Assembly (NCBI GenBank): GCA_021292165.1
Contig: CM037880.1
Location: forward strand, 224,284,467-224,348,466
Reading direction: 5' to 3'
Length of the DNA stretch: 64,000 nt
DNA from: Shinisaurus crocodilurus
Taxonomy: Eukaryota > Chordata > Lepidosauria > Squamata > Shinisauridae
A program made the position numbers and the translations under genes. The notes under the pieces are model-generated. The model saw nothing but the letters and a program-made list of their open reading frames with translations. It made no database searches and was not told the DNA's origin. This document shows positions 61,683 through 64,000 of this stretch, in pieces (position 1 is the stretch's first letter; each line of letters begins with the position of its first letter).

Positions 61683-62727
61683 ATCATCATCATCAGGCGA
61701 TCACTCGTGACCGAGTAAGATTGTCTTCCGGGATAAAAGGAGGAAATTCTAAAGAAGATTGTGTAGACTCTAGCGATGGGTCCGTAAGTGACTGTGGAGG
61801 CCAATTCTAGATCCACACAGCTTCCCACAGTGAGGACACAGGTTACCAGATAGAAGATGGTCCTGTAAAGGATTCATTTGACGTGCTTTTCGCTTAGCAC
61901 GTTTCTCCCTTTCACCTTGCACTCGGGCTTCTTCAAAGTCCATGGAACCTTTGTGAAAGGCCAACCTCCAGTTAGATCATTCATGGGCCAGAGCTTCCCA
62001 GTTTTCGATGTTTATATTGCATTTTTTTAGATTAGCCTTATGAACATCTTTAAACCTCTTATATTGACCACCGATATTCCGCTTTCCATCCTTGAGTTGG
62101 GAGTAAAGGAACTGCTTTGGGAGACAGCAGTCAGGCATTCGAACAACATGACCGGTCCACTGAAGTTGGCGTTGAAGGATCATTTTTTCAATGCTAGTAG
62201 TCTTTGCTTCTTCCAGTACACTGACATTTGTTCGCCATCTTCCCAAGTAATTCGCAGGATTTTCCGGAGGCAACGTTGATGAAACCTTTCAAGGAGGTGG
62301 AAGTGACGTTTATAGATAGTGCATGTTTCGCAGGCATACAATAAAGTTGGTAATACAATGGCTTCATAAACCAGTGTTTTGGTCTTCTTACAAATATCCC
62401 GATCCTCGAACACTCTATGTTTCATTCGAGAAAATGCGGCACTTGCGGAGCTCAGACGATGCTGGATTTCACTGTCGATGTTAGCTGTAACAGAAAGATA
62501 GCTGCCAAGATAGAGAAAATGATCGACATTTTCCAGTATTGTCCCGCCAAGCTGGATAGATGGCATCACCAAAGGATTGGCTTGCACTTGCTGATGAAGC
62601 ACTTTGGTTTTTTTGATGTTAAGTGAGAGACCAAGTTTTCCGTATGCTTCTGCAAAAGCATTTAGGATAGTTTGGAGATCATCCTCTGAATGTGCGGAGA
62701 CCACATTATCATCAGCATACTGGTCAC
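61683..62727 (-). mobile_element. RTE-type LINE 3' half including the RT YADD box
   Basis: Minus strand. At 62719-62708 it reads YADD, the reverse-transcriptase catalytic box, then [71 protein letters not shown]. The frame shifts near 62240 and continues as MILQRQLQWTGHVVRMPDCC through the C2H2-like finger and the 3' UTR to a CATCATCATC run at 61683. It is the longest copy of this family here; 5' truncated at about 62727. Confidence 0.9.
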
Positions 62728-63109
62728 AAGTGCCTTCAAGCACTGTGGAATCCACTGGCACGCACATCTGGCCACCTGGATGAAGGGGGAAAGGGGAAAT
62801 AGAGCCCGCCGCCGCCACCAGTGCAGCACCCAAGAGTCGCATCCTCGGCACCATCTGGGGCATTGCAAAGAAAGGATCCTGCAGCGCACCTGTTGGATCT
62901 AGCATGGCATTTTCATTCACACCTCTACAAATATGGCTGCCCCAGGAAATGGCCTGGGTTTCTTTGTTTTTTCTTGCATGGTTGGGCCAGCCTGACTGAG
63001 GACGGAGCTCCTAGGGACCAGGGAGAGTCTACCCAACAAGGCCTGTTCCATGTACACATCACGCCAAAGTGCTTTCCACCCTTTAATGGCTGGCGCCTGC
63101 CTCGTCCTT
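62728..63109. other. Non-coding, no clear feature
   Basis: Unique-looking sequence. Nothing is recognised. Confidence 0.4.
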
Positions 63110-63260
63110 TGATCTCTGCCCTCCCAGTTCTTGCGCCGTGGTTAACGTTCTCTGATAACTGGGATTTATGTTTAAAAATAAATCATGCAAATTAAATGCA
63201 TGCAAAGGCGATTATCTTGCAGGATTTGCATCTTAACTTTGCTTTATTATATTTTATTTT
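63110..63260. promoter_or_regulatory. Candidate enhancer with POU octamer
   Basis: TAAATCATGCAAATTAAATG contains the octamer ATGCAAAT (63185-63192) next to a TAAAT and followed by GCATGCAAAGGCG. Upstream are GGTTAACGTTCTC and GATAACTGGG. No repeat family. Function is inferred. Confidence 0.38.
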
Positions 63261-63487
63261 ATTTTATTTTTCTTTCTTTTTTTACCAGAGTATGTATAAA
63301 TATTGATAATAAGTGGCATGCCTTCAGGATAAGAGTTTGCCTGCTCAGAGGGGCATTCTCACATTGCTTACCTCAACCAGCATAGTACAGGACTCCTCCT
63401 GTGCCTTTAATAGTTGCAGCAGAAAGGAGAATTTTTGGATATGCAGCTTCTTCCATCAGTGCAGTACTGTGAAGGGGAGAGTCTGTC

Positions 63488-63662
63488 TGTCACAATGGAG
63501 CACGTGAAGCTGCCTTGCCCTGAGTCAGGGTACAGGCCCAACTCGCTTCCTTCCCTGACTCCAGAGAGAGAGTGTGTGTTCCCGGATCCTTTAACTGCAG
63601 GTTACCCGGGATTGATCCTAGGTAGGTTAGCATGCAAAGCAGGAACGCTCTCCCTCCATGAC
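63488..63662 (-). mobile_element. Sauria-type SINE relic, minus
   Basis: In complement: tRNA-like head near 63660-63590 (CTTTGCATGCTAACCTACC, GGATCAATCCCGGGTAACC as B box) and tail near 63500 (CTGACTCAGGGCAAGGCAGC). Diverged. Confidence 0.6.
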
Positions 63663-64000
63663 AGGATGGCCTCAATTTCCCCCAGACCATAAGCTTGTCT
63701 GGGATTTGAGCCCAAGTCATCCTGCATCCGGAGCAAGAACCATGCCCTTCGCCAACAGGCCTGGCCGACACACACCCCTTCGCAGCCCAGGAACCCTGTG
63801 CCTCTGGCCGGCTGCCCTGCACCCGGTCTGCAAGCAGAGCGCCTGATGATCTCACGGGGGCCACGGACACGGAGGCAGCTGCCCAGTGGGCCAGGGAGCT
63901 GGGGGCAGGTGGCGGACGGTGCGCGTTGCGCAGGAATCTCTGGCAGGTGCCTGGCAGGGCCAACAGATGTTTCAGCTCCTCATTAGCTTCCTCCACGAGA
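63663..64000. other. Non-coding, no clear feature
   Basis: GC-moderate sequence to the window edge. Frames on both strands are unsupported. Confidence 0.4.

Overview
The window is vertebrate nuclear DNA, most likely from a squamate reptile (a lizard). Three things point there: a spliced, CpG-rich gene with vertebrate zinc-finger architecture; abundant CR1, L2 and RTE-type LINE pieces; and tRNA- and 5S-rRNA-derived SINEs of the squamate (Sauria) kind. There are no bacterial operons, no CRISPR arrays and no true tRNA or rRNA genes.

Only one host protein-coding gene is visible: SCRT1 (Scratch family transcriptional repressor 1), on the minus strand in the first 4.3 kb. It has two coding exons (3146-3032 and 1362-527), a 1.67-kb intron, a SNAG repressor motif, a CAG-encoded poly-Q tract and five zinc fingers. 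It lies in a CpG island of nearly 4 kb. The other 60 kb contains no recognisable exon. Several repeat-free patches in it look like candidate regulatory DNA (about 7.56-7.82, 19.04-19.24, 27.58-27.79, 41.8-42.14, 56.4-56.66 and 63.1-63.26 kb), and there is a second CpG island at 44.05-45.18 kb. A developmental regulator in a gene-poor stretch with dispersed enhancers would fit, but the enhancer calls are inference.

Most of the readable signal is mobile DNA. (1) A 5'-LTR-plus-gag/protease/integrase piece of a Gmr1-like Ty3/gypsy retrotransposon at 29.95-33.63 kb keeps an unbroken frame of about 848 codons; its gag is SCAN-like and no reverse transcriptase lies before integrase. (2) RTE-type LINE copies share a C-terminal C2H2-like finger; two of them (13.3-15.3 and 25.9-27.3 kb) have inverted 5' parts, as expected from twin priming. 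(3) CR1 and L2 LINE pieces occur, some nested. (4) There are two kinds of 5S-rRNA-headed SINE: one joined to a CR1 tail (about 11 copies) and one 5S-tRNA dimer. (5) DNA transposons are mostly hAT-type, and many keep exact 8-bp target-site duplications: a 165-bp MITE family (5 copies), a palindromic MITE family, a 0.9-1.2-kb family (2 copies) and a family whose ends are packed with GAGTC/GACTC (2 copies). Shorter TA- and TTAA-flanked MITEs also occur. (6) There is a solo LTR at 13643-14625 with a 5-bp duplication and an ERV-like LTR at 60709-61356.

The least expected structures are the GAGTC-array hAT elements, a 234-bp almost identical inverted repeat pair at 19766-19999 and 21945-22177, a palindromic core shared by MITEs with different ends, and the 5S-CR1 SINE family.
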